A DNA stretch of 64,000 bases from Cornus controversa (GCA_026545225.1 CM048848.1:47710306-47774305), one strand, 5' to 3'. Numbered from the stretch's first letter, positions 22,428 to 34,217 are shown. Translations and numbers: made by a program. The notes: generated from the letters alone by a model not told the origin.

Positions 22428-23967
22428 GTCTCAAAATTAACCACATTCCTTTTCTCATAATTGATCAGTCAAAAATAAATAAATAAATACTACCATTCGA
22501 AGGGAACTCTTTCTACAATCTAGAAGGCAAGTCATGTCTCCTCTCTCTGCCTCTCTCTCTCTCTCTCTCTCTGTGCAAGCATGAAGTTCAGTTGAAGAGT
22601 CTAGACAAAGAATAGCACGCATGTTCTCTGTTCTCTCTGTTTCTTTTACACAACAATATCAAATAAACTAATGTCCACTGACCTCTCAACCTGTTTCTGG
22701 GGCAGTACACGATTTTGTTGGTTGGATCAATTACAACTCTCAAACTCGTGCCTGCAATTTATATATCGGAGATATATTTCTCTTTTTTACTTTCTAAAGC
22801 AAATGAATCAAATTTCAACCATTTTCACACATATGATCAATATGAAGAAAGTGATCATCTAAAGAATTAGTTTTGGAAAGCGTCTGTGGTTGAACTCTAG
22901 CTGGAGTATATTGATTCTGGATCAATATGATCAATATGGTGTAATTTTGGATCTAAGGGATAGAGTGTGACATTAATAAATATATTTAAACTAAATTTGT
23001 TCCCAATCTAAAAAACCCTCAAAATTTTAAAGTACACCTTAAAGAAAAATAAATAGAAAAGGATATCCAATCACATTACGCTTGAATAAATAAATTACAA
23101 TCCATATCAACTTCTCAACTCCAATTCATTCAATCATCTCTTCAGGCTTCATTCTATAATTGGTTGATTTTAGCTTTGTTGTTACTTGGTTAATGTTATA
23201 TAAGTGCTGTTAGTGTAATGCTTTTTTTGCCTTCTCTATTTTTGTTAAACTTTTAAGGCTTAGGGAAAAATGGTGGTTGATCATTGTTGTCATTTTTATG
23301 GAATTGATTCAGGCTACCAGTATAGTCGAGGTGACATTTCAAAATAGCTGCCTTAGGGACACGATATAGAATAGATAGGGACTGCCAGCCTCTTCTCGTT
23401 TGCGATCGTAAAAGGAGAAGGCAAACAGGAACAATAGATATCAGACCCCCATTGTAATTACTGATATCCTGAACCTATATGCCCAAAACTCTTTTCTTGA
23501 AAGCATAAATTTAGCTAAGGAAAATACGCCACCACACTTGTACAATAACATCTACCTGTTTATCATTTGTAATAGGCTTTGTCTTACGTTTTCTTAACTA
23601 CATGGTTTTTAATACTCTCATCTTTCTATAACTTACTTTATACCAACTAACTAATTAGGGTGAAAAAAAACAAGAATTTGTGGGTCAACTCTATCATTGA
23701 AATACATATAGTGTTTTTTTTTTTTTTTTTGTTTAGTACATATGGTATTGTAGTAAGACAATTATTACTTAAGTCGACATTCCTAAGTTTCAATAGTACT
23801 TTTAGTATGTATATATAAATGTATGTATATATATATATATATATATATATTAACTTAAATATATTTTATAAATTTGAAGAATATCTAGAATATAAGTGTA
23901 ATTTATATTCAACATGCATCAAATATTTTGTATCCATAATTAATTTGACTTTCTTTGAACCAGTTAC
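22428..23967. other. Upstream region of the CACTA transposase gene, left end of element not found
   Basis: Contains a CT microsatellite (about 22541-22572), a TA microsatellite (about 23823-23851) and AT-rich DNA. The left CACTA terminus, expected as CACTACAAGAA with GTGACGG subterminal repeats as on the right side, is not present between the PGG fragment and 23968. A GC-richer stretch at about 23310-23470 (TAGGGACTGCCAGCC, GTTTGCGATCG) is unidentified. Confidence 0.45.
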
Positions 23968-26900
23968 ATGGACAAGTCTTGGATTCATCATCACACAAGG
24001 GGTAGTCGAGAGTATTATAAAGGCATAAGAGACTTCATTAAGTTGGCTAAAAGACATACTGACACGCTAGGTAGGACCAAATGTCCATGTCGTCATTGCA
24101 AAAATAGAAAGTATATGCCAATTAAAGAGGTTGAGAATCATCTATATAAGGATGGGATGTACAAAGAATATACTAATTGGGTATGGCATGGGGAGGCTCG
24201 TCAAACCAATGGTAATGTTAACATTGAACCTAATGTTAGTGGGTATAATGAAGATAGAAATGAAGACAATGTATTTGAACTATTGGATAACGTACGGAGG
24301 GGAACATTCACTAATGCAGAGGAGCAAGAAGATTTGCCTCAAGTTGATGTGGGAGGAGAAAGTTTTGATAGATTGTTAAATGATGCACAATGTGAATTGT
24401 GGCCAGGATGCCAAAAACACTCTAAGTTGTCAGCAATATTAAAGTTGTTCCATTTGAAGGTTATGAACAAATGGTCCAACAAATCTTTTGACATGTTGCT
24501 CGAGGCATTAAAGGATATTCTTCCTGACAATAACACGTTGCCAAAGTCCCATTTTGAGACTAAAAGCTTGTTGCGTGATTTGGGTCTCGGATATGTTCCC
24601 ATCCATGCATGTAAAAATGATTGTGCTCTATTCTGGAAGGAAAATGAAGGTAAAGAATATTGTCCACAGTGTGGTGAGTCGAGGTATATGCCTCATGAAG
24701 GTAAGGGTAAGAAAATTCCTCAAAAAGTTCTTCGGTACTTCCCATTGAAATCAAGGCTTAAGCGGTTGTTTATGTCAACAGATACAGCCGTAGACATGCG
24801 GTGGCATAAGGAGAAACGTGTCAAAGAGACAAACGTGTTGAGACATTCGGCGGATTCAAAAACTTGGGAGGAATTTGACAATAAACATAGTTGGTTTGCA
24901 AGTGATTCTCGTAATGTTCGTCTTGGGTTAGCATGTGATGGATTCAATCCATTTGGTAACATGAGCAACGCTTATAGTATGTGGCCTGTGATTATTGTGC
25001 CCTACAATTTGCCTCCTTGGAAATGTATGAAGGAACCATATATGTTTATGTCATTACTTATTCCTGGTCCTAAATCACCTGGTAATGACATTGATGTTTA
25101 TCTACGACCACTAATTGACGAGTTAAAAGAATTGTGGACGGATGGTGTGATGACATATGATGCCTACAGTAAATCTAACTTTAAAATGCACGCGGGATTG
25201 ATTTGGACTATAATTGACTTTCCTGCCTATGCGATGATATCCGGATGGATGACAAAAGGTTATCTGGCATGTCCAAACTGTAACAAAGACACTTGTTCTT
25301 GTTATTTGAGTCATGGACATAAAATATGTTATTTGGGAAGTCGTCGATTTTTGCCATCCGATCACAATTACAGGAAGCGTTACAAGCTATTTGATGGAAC
25401 GAAAGAAGATAGAGTGCCACCGAAGTAGTTGACAGGCGATGATATTTTGGAACAACTTAATCTTATTCCTGAGGTTAGTTTTGGAAAGGGACCAAATAAT
25501 AAGAAGCGGACTCGTGAGGTGATAGAACTTAACTGGACAAAGAAGAGTATATTCTTTGAACTACCTTATTGGCGAACACTTTTGTTGCGGCACAACTTAG
25601 ATGTTATGCACATAGAGAAAAACATATGTGATAATGTGTTGGGGACATTAATGAACATCGAAGGAAAGACAAAGGACACGTTCAAAAGTCGGTTGGATTT
25701 AGAAGCAATGGGAATTAGAAAAGAACTTCATCTTAGGCATAATGGTGAGAGATTTGAAATGCCATATGCGCGCTACACATTGTTAAAGGATGAAAAAAGG
25801 CAAATGTGTGAATGGTTAAAGTCGGTGAAGTTCCCAGATGGCTATGCGTCGAACATAAGTCGGTGTGTGAATGTTAATGAATGTAAGATATCTGGATTAA
25901 AAAGTCATGATTCACATGTTCTTTTACAACGTCTCCTCTCTCTAGCTTTACGGGGATTATTAGCCGAGGATGTTTGTACTGCAATAACAGAGCTTGGTTT
26001 ATTCTTCAAGGATATGTGTTGTCGGACCCTTAAACTAGATATCTTAGAGGCACTGGAAAAAGATACTGTTATATTATGCAAGTTAGAGATGATATTTCCT
26101 CCATCATTTTTTGACATAATGGTGCACTTAGCTGTGCATTTGCTGTGCGAGGCAATCATCGCAGGACCTGCACATTATCGATGGATGTACCCTATTGAAA
26201 GGTGTTGTATATTTATAATACAAAAAATTATTTTCTTTTATGATAAGTTTATTTTGGGGGCATTACACTACACTTAATTATTTTTAAATATTTTGATACG
26301 TATGTAGGTTTTTACATACTCTCAAGTTGTATGTGCGTAATAAAGCACGTCCTGAAGGGTCTATTGCCGAAGCTTACGTTGACAATGAATGCCTCACATT
26401 TTGCTCAATGTTTCTTCGAGGGATTGAGACACGATTCAATCGAGAAGAAAGAAATTATGAGGGAGGCTATCAGACCAATTGGTCCACTTTTTCACAACTA
26501 AGGCAAGTGGTTCGTCCTTTAGGGTCTGGAAGTTTAGAAAGACTGGACATTGCAAGCATACAGAAGGCTCGATTTACCGTGTTAAATAATTGTCCAAAAA
26601 TTGCGCCATATGCAGAGTAAGTTATATGCCTTATATGTCATATTTTATATCTTTTTTTTAATACTATATTTGTAATTATGAAATGCATCTTAACATCACA
26701 TATTTGTTTAGTCAACACAAGGTTGAACTCGAGGAAAAAAATACACATAATGTACAATCAACACATGCAAAAGAATTTCCTATGTGGTTGGGAACACGAG
26801 TAAGTCAATGTACTTGACAGTCATGTCATTTGATTTAAATGTTGTATCCTTGTTCATTTATTTAATGTTCTCTATATTTTTCTATAGATAAAGGAATTGC

Positions 26901-27649
26901 GTCATCAACACGACTCAACAATTAGCGATGACCTATATTCATTAGCGTGTGGACCTGATTGTCGGATAAAACGATATTCTGGTTGCATTGTAAATGGAGT
27001 TAGGTTCCATACAAAGGAAAGGGAGAGAAATCGAAGAACACAGAATAGCGGTGTGTTTGTCAAAGGAGAAAGCTTAGATTACTATGGTGTCTTGACAGAT
27101 GTCATTGAGTTACAATATCCTATGAATAGAAGGGTTATCCTGTTCAAATGTGATTGGTTCAACACAAGGACTGGTATTCGTAAGGATACTTATTTCAGGA
27201 GCATAAACGTAGCAAATAAATGGTACAAAGATGAGCCTTTTGTGTTAGCTAATCTAGCAAAACAAGTCTTCTTTGTCAAAGACACCAAATTACGAGGAAC
27301 ATGGGAGGTCATTCAAGATATAACACATAGAAGCTTTTATGATGTACATGAAGTGGAGGATGATAGTAGACTTGAGGATGAAATTTCTACTACAGCATAT
27401 CAAGAGGATGAACAATACATTGTGGATAGGGTTGTTGAGGCGGCTGACTTCGACATGGATGTACTCCCTTTGAGCAGGGATGGCTTGGAGGTTGAAAGTC
27501 TTGATGCTGAAATAATTATACAAAGTAATCAAGAATCACGTGATCAAATTGACTTTCCTCAAAATGATGATGAAATCTACAATGAAGATAGTTCAAACGA
27601 GGAACAAGAATTGCTTAGTGAAGATGATACTGATTTGGATGATACGTGA
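23968..27649 (+). pseudogene. CACTA transposase (TNP2-like), four exons, one in-frame stop
   Basis: Exons 23968-26201, 26308-26616, 26712-26799 and 26888-27649 splice at GT-AG sites and keep phase through 1131 codons including the natural stop. The start MDKSWIHHHTRG is the usual opening of the transposase-associated domain (residues ~1-75, with CPCRHC). A CxxC...C zinc-like cluster lies near 215-240. The TNP2 catalytic region follows (about 290-465: HSADSKTWEEFD, LACDGFNPFGNMS, FPAYAMISGWMTKG, ACPNC). Next come a DUF4218 block (about 700-790, AVHLLCEAIIAGPAHYRWMY) and DUF4216 (about 935-1000, FKCDWFNT), with an acidic tail. A single TAG at 25426-25428 interrupts the frame between PPK and LTGDD, where the family has a residue followed by LTG; a CAG-to-TAG change would explain it. 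Otherwise the frame is open. It would cut element ends in the nucleus. Confidence 0.88.
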
Positions 27650-27992
27650 AATTAATTTGTTGAACATATTGAAATCTACATTTACTTTGACATGTTGAAG
27701 TTGTTTAATTTTGTCTTCAATACTTGAACTTTGAGTTTTAAAATATGAGTTGTTTTGATCCTTTTGAGTTATTATTACTCTCTTTTGCATTCTCATGGCA
27801 TACGTTATACATTAGAAAGTCTATTATAAAGATAAAAGACTAAACATTAATAATTTTGTTGTTATACTTTCTAATTGCTAAATTCAGTTAGGAGTTTTTA
27901 ATACTTTGCCCCACTACTTCATTGTTAGTCTCTAACCTCTTTGTTTCATGACTTGTTATAAATATTTGATTAGCTTATTGTTGTGATCTACT

Positions 27993-30900
27993 ATGGCGTC
28001 TAATGCACCTCGTCGCTCCTTGAGGTCCAATCATGAACTCACCCAAAATACTCTTGTACTGTCCCAGCCAGAACCACTAGTGGAAGGTTATCATTTAATG
28101 TCTTTACATTTACTAAACTTGGTCCTTAATTTTAATAAAATAGTGTTCAATGTTACTTTCATGACTTTTACTTTTCAGGTTTGTCAAGTGAACTAAAGAG
28201 ACGTGGCAAATCTGTAAACGAAAAAAAATACAAAGTGAAAAAGGAGAATGGGGGGATTGTCCCGATTCAGTTTTCGGAAGATTATTTGAAACCGGTGGGG
28301 GAACATTCAGAAATATGGGATACTGAACTTGGAATCTTAGCTCGTGAGAATATTCCACTATGCTTTGGGTCTTGGCCGAAGGTCCCAGAATATCATAGAC
28401 AGTGTTTGTACCAGTTTATAAAGGTCATAAAATTCATTCCTTTGTTTTAACTTATATTTAATTTCATGGGTCTTTGTTTGATCCAATCTTAGAGAGTTTT
28501 AGCTTAAGTCATTACCTTATATTCATGAGTCTAATCTTGCTCCTTATACCTTTTCAAAATGATACTTTTTTTCTGTCTTATTTATGTGAAAAATTACAGA
28601 CGGACTTTGGAATTGATTGCAATACCGATTCAAAACTAAAGAAGCTGGTAAATACAACATTGGCCAATGATTATAAGACTTACAGGTACACTATGAAAAA
28701 ACATTTTAAAAAGTTTGAGACAGAAGAAAGTGGACGCAGCCACCCATACCCTTATGTGACTAACGAAGACTGGCAGATGTTGTGTGATAGGTGGACTTCA
28801 ACAAAATTTCAGGTTAAGTTCTTTACTCAATGTTTAATTATTAGATATACTTATATGTCTTTTGCTCATTCTTTTATTCTCTCTCATTTGTTGTTTATTT
28901 TTTCATCTACATTGTAGGAAATTAGTGCCAAAAACACAACAAATAGAGGAAAGTTGAATGTCGTACATTGTGCTGGGTCAAAGTCCTTCGCTAAAATTCA
29001 TTATGAGTTGGTAATATATAACACTATAGTTTGGTTTTTATTTTTATTTTGTTCTCATTCTAAAATAATACCCTGTCATATATATAAAAAAAATGCAGAA
29101 AACCTCTTCAATTAATGATGAAGATAGTGATGAAGACCAGGAGCATCATCTCCCAGGACCTGCAATTCAAATGTACCGTAAAACACATTATAAGGAAGGG
29201 ACTGGATGGATTCATGAGGATGCTCGAAAAGCATATGTAAGTACTTGATATTTACTTGTGTTATAGATGTTGAGGTTGGTTTATCAAATAAGGCTTGTGT
29301 ATATTATTTAATTTTTGTGATAATACGAGGTTTAGTCAAGTATTTTTTTTCTCGGTTTCACTTGGTCACTGTTTTTTTTTTCTTTCTTGTTATCGATCTG
29401 CTTCTACATCTCTTTCATTTGTGGTGCCTAGGACCATCATTTTTGAGTTTAATCAGAGCTTCCAAAATCCCTGCATTTTATATATAGAGAATGTAGCCTT
29501 GAGTGAAACCTGGTCCATTAATAAATTATGAATATATATTACCAACTGCAGGTCATATCTTTCTTTAGGAGTGAAAATAAACTCATGACTACTACATGGC
29601 CTTTCATAGTGTAGTGTAGCTTATTCCTAGTACGTTCAGGCAGTATGCTTAATTTTTGTAGCTTGCTTGTTGTATGTAAGAGTCCGTGTCTGTAGGTATG
29701 GAGCTGAAAGTCTTCATCAAGAAGTAGTTGCTTGAATAAGGTAGTTTCAACTCTAGCTGACAGTGAAAGTAGGCATGAATCTAATAGTCAGTTCCAATTG
29801 TACGTTGTTGAAAGGAAAGCCTGTGCATGAGGTTTTTTTATTATTTTATTTTTTCCTGGGTGTATATATATATATAGCTCAATTAGTTATGAAAAATGAT
29901 GGGAAATGAGATGCATCTTGTCAAATACTAATTCTATTTGCTAAGGAACTCTGATGATGATTCATATAGCAGCCAATAGCCATTTAGTTGAATCTGGATG
30001 AACCTTAAGCTTGATTTGAGCCAAATTATACTTGAGCACCAATTAAGTTATATTATTTTTAATTGCTCTATAACATGGCCTTCTTATAGCCCTTCTGTGG
30101 TAGCTTATATTTTAGTAGTAGTAAACAACATTTGATGCACATTCTGGCCTAATTAGACAGTTATATACAATTATTCTCTTCCAAATTTAGATAGTAGGAA
30201 TTATTTTCTTTCTTTCTTTCTTTTAACTTTTTTTCTTTGTTGCATACTATAAGGACAGTCCATAAATTTAGTTCATGTAATTTAATTCTTGGTTATTGTA
30301 ATTTGATCACCTCAAACAACAGCTGAACCTGCAACAATTTACTTAACATTAGATTACTGAAACGAAACAGATTAGTGCTCAAGTACAATCTAAAATATAG
30401 TTTTTTATGACTATGTTCCAAAGGTGGTGCCATCCTTTATAAATATGCTCTTTAATTGATGGCTTTGGTTACATTAATTTGTATTTTATTATTATTTCTC
30501 ATTCTTATGTTTTTTATGATTGTGCATTCAATTGTTCAAAAATGCAGGAGGACATGGTGGCGGCCCAATCATCAGAAGGATCCATTAGTTGTGATATTGG
30601 TAGTTCAGTCCCTATAGACGAGCAAATATTGGAGAACCGTCTTGGAATAGCTAAGGGTCAATATTTCCGCGGGTTTGGCTATGGGAAGGCTCCATCTTGC
30701 TTGAGTCGTAAGAGGAAAACAACTGGAGAGTTAGAGGCTGAAAGGAGGGCTGAACAAGCCGAGCAAGAACGTGATGCAAGTAAGGAAGAATTGTCACAAT
30801 TGAAGGAATCCATGACCGAAATGAAAGCAAATTTTAATACATTGTCCTCAGAGTTCATGGAATACAAAAGGATGTCATCCCAATTCATATCCACACCGTT

Positions 30901-31039
30901 CAGCGCATATGGACCCTTATTTGGCAATCCACAGCAACAACAGCCGCCAACTTATGGACCCTTTGGCAGCCTTCTAAATCTACAACCAGCATTTGGCCCT
31001 TATCCACCATTTCAGTCACAACCATCAACTGATCAATGA
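27993..31039 (+). CDS. CACTA accessory protein (plant En/Spm transposase_24 family), six exons, open
   Basis: Exons 27993-28086, 28179-28423, 28600-28812, 28918-29010, 29099-29236 and 30548-31039 join at GT-AG sites. They give 425 codons including the stop with no break. The start is MASNAPRRSLRSNHELTQ. Residues ~65-260 carry the transposase_24 pattern (YRYTMKKHFKKF, VTNEDWQMLCDRWTSTKFQ, NRGKLNVVHCAGSKSFAKIH, GPAIQMYRKTHYKEGTGW, DARKAY). Exon 6 starts with the usual acidic stretch, then RGFGYGKAPS, a predicted coiled coil (about 321-375, GELEAERRAEQAEQERDASK...), and a Pro/Gln-rich tail. The last intron is long (about 1.3 kb). The product is likely a DNA-binding partner of the upstream transposase, analogous in position to TNPA. 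Its intact frame suggests relatively recent activity or selection. Confidence 0.85.
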
Positions 31040-31428
31040 TTGCTTATGTATTAATTCAAACTTCTGTTTAGATAGCTATTTTATTTAGAATGCTCTTATT
31101 ATTATTATCTACTAATTTAGAACAGAATGATGCAACTGCTAGATTTGAATTTGTTGTTTAAATTGTTTTGAACAGAATGATTCTAGTGTTAGATTTGAAC
31201 TTAGTTATTAAATAATGATTATTTAAATTTAGCTTTTTGATTACTGTTGTTGATATCAATGTATTTTCTTATATAGTAGTTTTAATGGTTGCAGCAAAGA
31301 ATCACCATTCAAAGCAATAATAATAATAATAAAAGGGCCCTAAATCCGGGTTTCATGCACCATTCAAATTAGCAGTAAATAAAAAAACAGGGAATCACCG
31401 ATCAAAGCAGTAAAAAAAAAAAAAGAAT

Positions 31429-31752
31429 TAGTGACGGAAGTGTGCGTCACAAATATGAATTTGTGACGGATATAAATTCTGTCATAAAAACTACTTGTGA
31501 CGGACTATTTTTTTGTCACAAAACTATTTGTGACGGAATTCCTTCTGTCACAAATAATTTCCCTACGGAAATGAATTCCGTCACAAATAGACCGTCACTA
31601 AAGACCTCCGTCACAAATAGTCCGTCACTAAAGGCTTTTGTGACGCCAGTTTCTGCAACGGTTTTGCTTACCGTCACAAAAGGAATTAGTGACGAAAATA
31701 CTACTTTTAATGACAATTTTTTTCGTCACTAACACTCCTGATTCTTGTAGTG
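31429..31752. repeat. CACTA right subterminal repeat array and TIR
   Basis: More than a dozen copies of GTGACGG or CCGTCAC in both orientations, often as TTTGTGACGGA, lie within about 300 bp. The segment ends at the TIR ATTCTTGTAGTG (31741-31752). In CACTA elements such arrays are the binding sites for the TNPA-type protein. The three bases after the end, ATT (31753-31755), would be the target duplication, but the left partner cannot be checked. Confidence 0.85.
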
Positions 31753-31905
31753 ATTAAAGGTTATCCCTTATAAAAATTCTTCGAGTCCGTCGCTAAATTT
31801 GATTATTCAATTGTTTGGTTGATCCTATAAATAAGATTGTTTTCAAAACTATTTTTTTTGGATAAGGAGAATTTTTTTATAGTGCCGTGGACAATACGCT
31901 AGTAT
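31753..31905. repeat. Segmental repeat, second copy at ~41566-41690
   Basis: The flank immediately right of the CACTA end (ATTAAAGG, CCCTTATAAAAATTC, TTGATTATT, AATTGTTTGGTTGAT, GATAAGGAGAATTTTTTTAT, CAATACGCTAG) is repeated at about 41566-41690 without a CACTA element beside it. That copy begins GTGTATTAAAGG, so it may represent the same sequence before insertion. Confidence 0.7.
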
Positions 31906-32140
31906 ATTATATTTATATATATAAATATGTTTCCAAGCCCACACTAACCCATATATTATATTTATATATAAATATGCTTGCCGACCCACACTATCTCATA
32001 TATTATACATATTCTTTTTTCTTCTCATTTCTCAGTCATGCTTGTCGGCCGTGCTAACTCATATATTATATTTATATTTATATATATAAATATGCTTGTC
32101 AGTCCATACTAACCCATATATTATATTTATAAATATAAAT
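31895..32140. repeat. AT-rich tandem repeat upstream of the BAHD gene, unit ~60-70 bp
   Basis: A unit of the form CATATATTATATTTATATAT, AAATATGCTTG, then a CCACACTAAC-type segment occurs about four times with variation. It sits 600-840 bp upstream of the BAHD start codon. It may be a simple slippage array. A regulatory role is not shown. Confidence 0.65.
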
Positions 32141-32669
32141 AATATACATATCTATAAATAATATACACAGCCAAATCATCTTCCCAGATGTTAAGACTGG
32201 AGGGCCTATACTAACAATTATTCATCAGCTCCTTCATTTAACAAAATCAACTTCCCTTTGAATATGCCAACAAAGTCAAGTAACCACCCAACGAGAGTTG
32301 TACACCCACCAAAAAATTTAATTCAAGAAAATTTTGGCATATTTTTGGTAGGTGCTAAGTGGTGTTCTGAGAGGAGATGAAGAAGATTGACTTTAATTCT
32401 ATGTACTATTATTTTAAATGTGAGGATAATAAAGTTTAAATTTTGAATTTAGGTGAGAGTTACTATCTTAAGGTTTAAATTTGAATTTAAGTAAAAGTGA
32501 ATGGTGATCGTTAGTTCGTAAATAAAAGTAGTAATTTTAGATCGTAAATAGACATAAATATTTTGAATCTTAAAATTAAATTTTTAAGCATTTTTTACCT
32601 TTATGATGAATTTTTTTTTTTGAAAGAAAATTCAAATACAGCTCAAATGTAATATAGATATGTATATAA

Positions 32670-32737
32670 TATGAAACATCGTATATATATAACATACCCG
32701 AAAGCAGTGCTCTTTCTAGATACGAGTATATAGCAAT
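32670..32737 (+). promoter_or_regulatory. Proximal promoter block shared by both BAHD copies
   Basis: TATATATAACAT at about 32684-32695, CTCTTTCTAGATA at 32710-32722 and ATATAGCAATATG ending at the start codon also occur upstream of the inverted paralog at the left edge. The TATATA-type block about 50 bp before the ATG could be a TATA box. This is retention of duplicated sequence and a plausible core promoter. No specific factor site is claimed. Confidence 0.35.
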
Positions 32738-34183
32738 ATGCAACACATTGCTCCAGCAGCCAATTCCGTGAAAGTTATGGAAAACTACCGAGTTTCGCCG
32801 CCACCAGGTGCGGTGGCCGATCAGTTTCTCCCCCTCACCTTTTTCGACTTTCCTTGGCTACAGCTACCTCCAATCCAAAAGCTTCTCTTCTGTGAATTCC
32901 ATCACTCTAAGACCCATTTCACAGACACCCTCATTCCTCATCTCAAACACACACTATCTCTCACTCTCAAACACACTTTCCCTCTCGCTGGTAACTTGAT
33001 AATTCACTCGTCCAATTCTAGCAAGCCCAAAATTCGTTACACCGAGGGTGACTCAGTTCCACTAACCTTTGCTGAGTCTAGTAACGATTTTAATTACCTT
33101 GCATCAAATCAAGCACGAAATGTTGATCAATTTTATCACCTCATCCCTCAGTTGCCACAGAGAGATACCAATGTGACCGATTCGGAGACACTAATAGTAG
33201 TCCCACTTGCAGCACTTCAGGTCACACTTTTTCCTGACACTGGGATTTGTTTTGGCTTTGCCTACCACCATGTTCTGGCCGACGGTAAGGCCTTCCATGG
33301 TTTCTTGAAGTCATGGGCTTCCATTGCTAAATTTGGCAGTGATGTCGAATTGTTAGCTGGTGGGCACCTCCCATTTTGTGACAGGACTATCATAAAAGAC
33401 CCAACTGGGCTAGATACTATATTTTGGAGCCAAGTTTGTGAAGAGAGTAAAAAAGAAGAGCTCTGCCAAACTCCGTCCCGGCTTGGGATGGCCAACAAAG
33501 TTCGAGCCACATTTTTCCTAGCCCGAATTGATGTTCAACGACTCAAGGAATCGGTTATCACCCATCGTCGGCGACAGAATTCGACCTTACCATTACATGT
33601 ATCCACATTCGTGGTAACATGTGCCTACATGTGGATTTGCATTTTAAAATCACGCGCAAGCACTAGGGTGGACGAGGATGACGACGACGACGATGATGAA
33701 TTGGATCACTTTGTTTTCGCAGCAGATTGTCGAGAACGTTTGGATCCACCCATACCTGCAACTTACTTTGGTAATTGCTTAGCACCTTGTTTGATAACGG
33801 TAAGACATAGCAAACTAATGGATGAAAAAGAAGGCTTTTTTGTAGCAGTGGATTCGTTTGGAGAGGCTATTGACAGAAGGCTTCACAGTGGCGAGCCAGA
33901 GGCAGTGTTGAAAGGCTCGGAAAATTGGCTGTCCGATTTTAAAACTGTGAAAGTTGACCGATTGATGTCGGTGGCAGGATCACCCAAAATCAGCCTCTAC
34001 GAACCGGATTTTGGGTGGGGAAGGCCACGAAAGAGTGAAATTGTTTCAATAGATTTTACGGGGGCCTTTTCCATCAGTGAGTGCAGGGATTCTCAAGGAG
34101 ATGTGGAGATTGGTGTGTCCTTCCCAAAGATCACAATGGATGCTTTTGCTTCCATTTTCGTCCACGGCCTTGAGCTTCTGTAA
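32738..34183 (+). CDS. BAHD acyltransferase, anthocyanin/flavonoid malonyltransferase type
   Basis: A single exon of 481 codons, which is typical length for clade I BAHD enzymes. It has the catalytic HxxxD (H178-V-L-A-D182), the clade I motif YFGNC (about 343-347) and the structural DFGWG (about 424-428, DFGWGRP). The N-terminal pattern PLTFFDFPWLQLPP and FPLAGNL also fit anthocyanin or phenolic-glucoside malonyltransferases. Such cytosolic enzymes move malonyl or hydroxycinnamoyl from CoA to sugars on flavonoids or other phenolics, aiding vacuolar storage. The acyl donor and acceptor cannot be read from sequence. Odd points are a run of Asp and Glu (about 312-322, VDEDDDDDDDEL) in the crossover region and a duplicated C-terminal coding segment just past the stop. 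The start is supported by the same MQHI start in the left-edge paralog. Confidence 0.93.
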   Translation: MQHIAPAANSVKVMENYRVSPPPGAVADQFLPLTFFDFPWLQLPPIQKLLFCEFHHSKTHFTDTLIPHLKHTLSLTLKHTFPLAGNLIIHSSNSSKPKIRYTEGDSVPLTFAESSNDFNYLASNQARNVDQFYHLIPQLPQRDTNVTDSETLIVVPLAALQVTLFPDTGICFGFAYHHVLADGKAFHGFLKSWASIAKFGSDVELLAGGHLPFCDRTIIKDPTGLDTIFWSQVCEESKKEELCQTPSRLGMANKVRATFFLARIDVQRLKESVITHRRRQNSTLPLHVSTFVVTCAYMWICILKSRASTRVDEDDDDDDDELDHFVFAADCRERLDPPIPATYFGNCLAPCLITVRHSKLMDEKEGFFVAVDSFGEAIDRRLHSGEPEAVLKGSENWLSDFKTVKVDRLMSVAGSPKISLYEPDFGWGRPRKSEIVSIDFTGAFSISECRDSQGDVEIGVSFPKITMDAFASIFVHGLELL

Positions 34184-34217
34184 GCCTTTCACAATGGATG
34201 CTTTTGCTTCCATTTTT
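34131..34217 (+). repeat. 58-bp-spaced direct duplication at the BAHD 3' end
   Basis: The phrase TCACAATGGATGCTTTTGCT plus TCCATTTT occurs at 34131 inside the coding sequence and again at 34189, just after the stop codon at 34181-34183. It is a short tandem duplication of the last codons that did not alter the encoded C terminus. Confidence 0.85.

Larger units (their letters stand above)
23968..31752 (+). mobile_element. CACTA (En/Spm) DNA transposon, two genes, right terminus present
   Basis: A TNP2-type transposase gene (23968-27649) is followed by a second gene of the plant En/Spm transposase_24 type (27993-31039). The right end then carries dense GTGACGG/CCGTCAC subterminal repeats and closes with ATTCTTGTAGTG (read inward, CACTACAAGAAT), the hallmark CACTA TIR. 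Both genes run the same way, as in autonomous elements. The left TIR is missing or too decayed to see, so the element is probably 5'-truncated. With a stop in the transposase as well, it is unlikely to move on its own. Confidence 0.88.

Noticed and set aside
29245-29531. Frames in the long intron of the CACTA accessory gene
   Set aside because: They are T-rich, lie between a good donor and acceptor, and lack family similarity.
31442-31732. Open frames within the CACTA subterminal repeats
   Set aside because: They are produced by the GTGACGG/CCGTCAC array and have no homology.
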